DNA of 8,591 nt, taken from an uncultured Porphyromonadaceae bacterium (GTDB lineage: Bacteria; Bacteroidota; Bacteroidia; Bacteroidales; Muribaculaceae). The notes beneath the pieces were generated by a model, which was given only the letters and a program-made list of their open reading frames with translations, was not told where the DNA came from and did no database searches. Made by a program: the position numbers and the translations under genes. Location of the stretch: positions 1 through 8,591 of the forward strand of contig USNC01000047.1 of assembly GCA_900555915.1 (NCBI GenBank). Direction: 5' to 3'. Position 1 is the stretch's first letter. Each line of letters opens with the position of its first letter. Of this stretch, positions 6,687 through 8,591 are shown piece after piece.

Positions 6687-8288
6687 TTAATAATAAGGCT
6701 GCGGAGCATCGTTGCGGTTGAGAAGCGGATTTTGAATGACGTCTGCCTCAGGGTAGGGAAGAAACACATTGTCATGAGTCATTGTAATGGTGACTTCCGG
6801 ATAAGACCATCTATGGTCATCATCATCATCGTAAAACACCATGGTGCCGTCCTTCTCCTTGTATAAGGGTGCGGCGATGCCTCTCTGCTGGGCATTGAAA
6901 TACGCCATCATCTTGTCGGGTTGCCACTTGTACCAACTCACCATATCCAGCCAGTTGACATATTCCATGGCAAACTCCACACGACGTTCACGGATTATAT
7001 CATCGAATGTGATCTTGTCTTTCGCAGGGACTTCAGCCCGCTCTCGCAGTTTATTGTAATATTCGAGCCCCTCGCCGTCGGTAAGCTCCGCTTTATTACC
7101 CAGGCAGGCCTCGGCAAGAGTGAGATAGCAGTCGGCAAGACGGATGAGATAAGTGTTGAGCGGAGAGTTCAACGACTTGACAAATCCGTCATTGTCATCA
7201 TCCGGACCCCCTATGGCTCCCTTCTTTATCTTGGCCCAGCTTCCGGTAAAGGTATATCCTCCGTCGGCGATGCAGATGTAGGGGTAGAAAGAGCCCTGGG
7301 TGAAATAAGTGGCGTTGCGGCGGATTGTGTCGGCGCGTTCGTATTGCCTGAGCATATCCATCGGAATGTTGTCCGCTCCTCCCCACACATTCACACCTCC
7401 GGTGATCTCGGTCCCGAAGCAAAGGTCGGCATAGAGTGTGTTGCAGTAATACCATGAGCCGTTTGGCACCCATTGCAGGGCAAGCAGTGACTCCTGATTA
7501 TTGTTGTGTCTGTACTTGAACAAATCGGCATAATCATCCATCAGCTGCAATCCGCTGTTGAGGCATACATCGAGGGCTGTCCGACGGGCCGATTCCAGGT
7601 CCGCCTCATCGCGGGTCGGTTTGTCCCAACCTGAACGTGACAGATAGACCTTGGCAAGAAAAGCCTTCGCGCTCCATGACGTGGCGCGTCCTTTTGTGGC
7701 AGACTCCGGGAGGTTGTCGGCGGCAAACGAAAGGTCGTCGATTATGAACCGGAAGATGTCCGACTCAAGATGACGGGGTTGGACTGGATTGTCAACGATG
7801 GTCTGGTTTCTTTCAAAGAGAATCACTGGCCCCCACATGCGAAGTAGATAGAAATAGGCGACACCACGCATCAGACGTGCCTCGCCAAGAGCTGTGAGTT
7901 TTGCTTCCTCGGTGACGTCAGCACTGCATTTTGTCGAGACCGCTTCAATCACCGAATTGCTCATGACCACTACGGAATACAGCCCCTGCCACGCCTTGAC
8001 AAGGTGTCCGTCAAGAGCCGTAACCTGATTCAATCCCCATTGGGGATCAGCATACTTGTTGTAATGCTCGTTGGCGCGGACGCTCCCCACAAGGTGGATC
8101 GCACGTTCGTGGTAATCAAACCAGCAGCGGTTGTAGAGGGGGGCTGTCGCGGCTTGAAGCGCCGCGTCGCTGACATAGAATGTTTCCTCCACATAGTTAC
8201 CCTGCGGCTGCCGGTCAAGGAAATCCTCGCTGCACGCTGAGCAGATTCCCATGACAACTCCAAGGATTATATATTTAAAGAGTTTCAT
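6687..8288 (-). CDS. SusD/RagB family glycan-binding outer-membrane lipoprotein
   Basis: Partner of SusC that captures oligosaccharides at the cell surface and forms the lid of the transporter. The 533-aa length is typical. Lipoprotein signal with lipobox I-C-S-A-C (Cys19) followed by SEDFLD, the usual SusD start. The helical TPR-like core is marked by GEARLMRGVAYFYLLRMWG (135-153), and the C-terminal SusD signature by ERRVEFAMEYVNWLDMVSWYKW (434-455). LAEACLGNK (391-399) also fits the family. A DDDNDG run (363-368) could be a calcium-binding loop, and a five-Asp run sits at 488-492; both are speculative functionally. The gene starts 11 bp after the susC stop, the usual susC-susD pairing. Its stop codon directly touches the repeat element at 6524-6686. 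It is annotated as SusD-like because substrate cannot be read from the sequence. Confidence 0.95.
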   Translation of the reverse strand: MKLFKYIILGVVMGICSACSEDFLDRQPQGNYVEETFYVSDAALQAATAPLYNRCWFDYHERAIHLVGSVRANEHYNKYADPQWGLNQVTALDGHLVKAWQGLYSVVVMSNSVIEAVSTKCSADVTEEAKLTALGEARLMRGVAYFYLLRMWGPVILFERNQTIVDNPVQPRHLESDIFRFIIDDLSFAADNLPESATKGRATSWSAKAFLAKVYLSRSGWDKPTRDEADLESARRTALDVCLNSGLQLMDDYADLFKYRHNNNQESLLALQWVPNGSWYYCNTLYADLCFGTEITGGVNVWGGADNIPMDMLRQYERADTIRRNATYFTQGSFYPYICIADGGYTFTGSWAKIKKGAIGGPDDDNDGFVKSLNSPLNTYLIRLADCYLTLAEACLGNKAELTDGEGLEYYNKLRERAEVPAKDKITFDDIIRERRVEFAMEYVNWLDMVSWYKWQPDKMMAYFNAQQRGIAAPLYKEKDGTMVFYDDDDDHRWSYPEVTITMTHDNVFLPYPEADVIQNPLLNRNDAPQPYY

Positions 8289-8299
8289 ATCTGACTGAT

Positions 8300-8542
8300 T
8301 TAAAAGTTAATGTTTAGGCCTACGGTGTAAATGCGCTGTGACGGGTAGCGGGCATGGTCTATACCTCGTAGGAGCACGCCCTGATTGAAAGCTCCGATTT
8401 CCGGATCATATCCTTTATATCCGGTAATGGTGAACGGATTCTGGATATTGACATAGAGGCGCAGACGCTCGATCGAAGCCTTGCGTGTGATAGCTGACGG
8501 CAAGGTATAGCCGACAACGATATTCTTCACACGCAGATATGA
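8300..8542 (-). CDS. SusC/RagA family TonB-dependent transporter, C-terminal 80 residues only
   Basis: End of the outer-membrane beta-barrel that imports oligosaccharides with SusD. Eighty genuine codons remain, starting SYLRVKNIVVGYTLP and ending GLNINF. The segments YLRVKN, GYTLP, LRLYVNIQNPFTITGY, GYDPEIG, YPSQRIYTVGLN and the terminal Phe strand are classic SusC last-barrel-strand features. The apparent ATG at 8576-8578, giving an N-terminus of MSRGLGDVYKRQ, is translated sequencing adapter and is not part of the gene. The rest of the gene (signal, plug, most of the barrel) lies beyond this contig. Confidence 0.93.
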   Translation of the reverse strand, partial: SYLRVKNIVVGYTLPSAITRKASIERLRLYVNIQNPFTITGYKGYDPEIGAFNQGVLLRGIDHARYPSQRIYTVGLNINF

Positions 8543-8591
8543 CTGTCTCTTATACACATCTCCGAGCCCACGAGACACTGAGCGATCTCGT
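8543..8591 (+). other. Residual Nextera sequencing adapter (assembly artefact)
   Basis: CTGTCTCTTATACACATCT (8543-8561) is the complement of the Tn5 mosaic end. CCGAGCCCACGAGAC (8562-8576) completes the Nextera read-2 transposon adapter. ACTGAGCG (8577-8584) sits exactly where the 8-base i7 index belongs; I recall it as a standard Nextera XT v2 index. ATCTCGT (8585-8591) begins the P7 flow-cell sequence. The order and spacing match an untrimmed read-through, so these 49 bases should be removed and the contig regarded as ending at 8542. Confidence 0.98.

Noticed and set aside
6511..6695. Target-site duplication around the second element copy
   Set aside because: Flanks share only short AT-rich strings such as TTAA, with no octamer match at the expected boundaries.
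6820..6835. Trinucleotide run encoding five Asp in SusD as a possible phase-variable repeat
   Set aside because: Too short, and in a codon-sized unit that would not shift the frame.
8543..8578. Start codon and first 12 residues of a small susC-like protein
   Set aside because: All 36 bases are sequencing adapter and index.

Overview
The window looks like the downstream part of a Bacteroidota (order Bacteroidales) polysaccharide utilization locus (PUL), read entirely on the minus strand. The evidence is a SusC C-terminus followed by a SusD homologue, lipoprotein signal peptides with an acidic stretch after the lipid cysteine, a BACON domain, a T9SS-like C-terminal tail, and a TAnnTTTG-type promoter. 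A gut lineage such as Muribaculaceae, Bacteroides or Prevotella is plausible, but the genus cannot be fixed from sequence alone.

Layout from right to left, in the direction of transcription: (1) 8543-8591 is not biological. It is a Nextera transposase adapter with an 8-base index and the start of the flow-cell primer. (2) 8300-8542 is the last 80 codons of a SusC-type TonB-dependent transporter. (3) 6687-8288 is a SusD lipoprotein. (4) 6524-6686 is a decayed copy of a roughly 160-bp palindromic-ended intergenic element. (5) 5014-6501 is a surface glycan-binding lipoprotein with three IPT/TIG-like domains and a C-terminal domain resembling the SGBP-B xyloglucan-binding domain. (6) 3579-5009 is a BACON-GH5 (subfamily 4-like) endo-beta-glucanase lipoprotein. 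(7) 2591-3571 is a secreted protein with a duplicated beta-rich domain of unknown family and a T9SS-like tail. (8) 2522-2560 is a strong hairpin, and 2356-2386 is a Bacteroidota-type promoter. (9) 310-2301 is an exported GH2 beta-galactosidase-like enzyme. (10) 145-305 is a second, better preserved copy of the element, flanked by an 8-bp direct repeat. (11) 87-113 is a perfect 12-bp hairpin. (12) 1-86 is unassigned edge sequence.

Inferred working model: the GH5 enzyme cuts a beta-1,4-glucan backbone at the cell surface. Xyloglucan is the best guess, with mixed-linkage glucan or galactoglucomannan as alternatives. The IPT/TIG lipoprotein and SusD capture oligosaccharides, SusC imports them, and GH2 removes side-chain beta-galactose, probably in the periplasm. 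The first five genes appear to be one transcription unit (gaps of 11, 185, 4 and 7 bp) ending at the 2522-2560 hairpin. GH2 seems to be a separate unit with its own promoter.

The least expected biology is the repeated element. The 145-305 copy has terminal inverted repeats and a perfect 8-bp target-site-like duplication. It lies between the GH2 stop codon and its probable terminator. The related copy sits inside the operon right after the susD stop codon.
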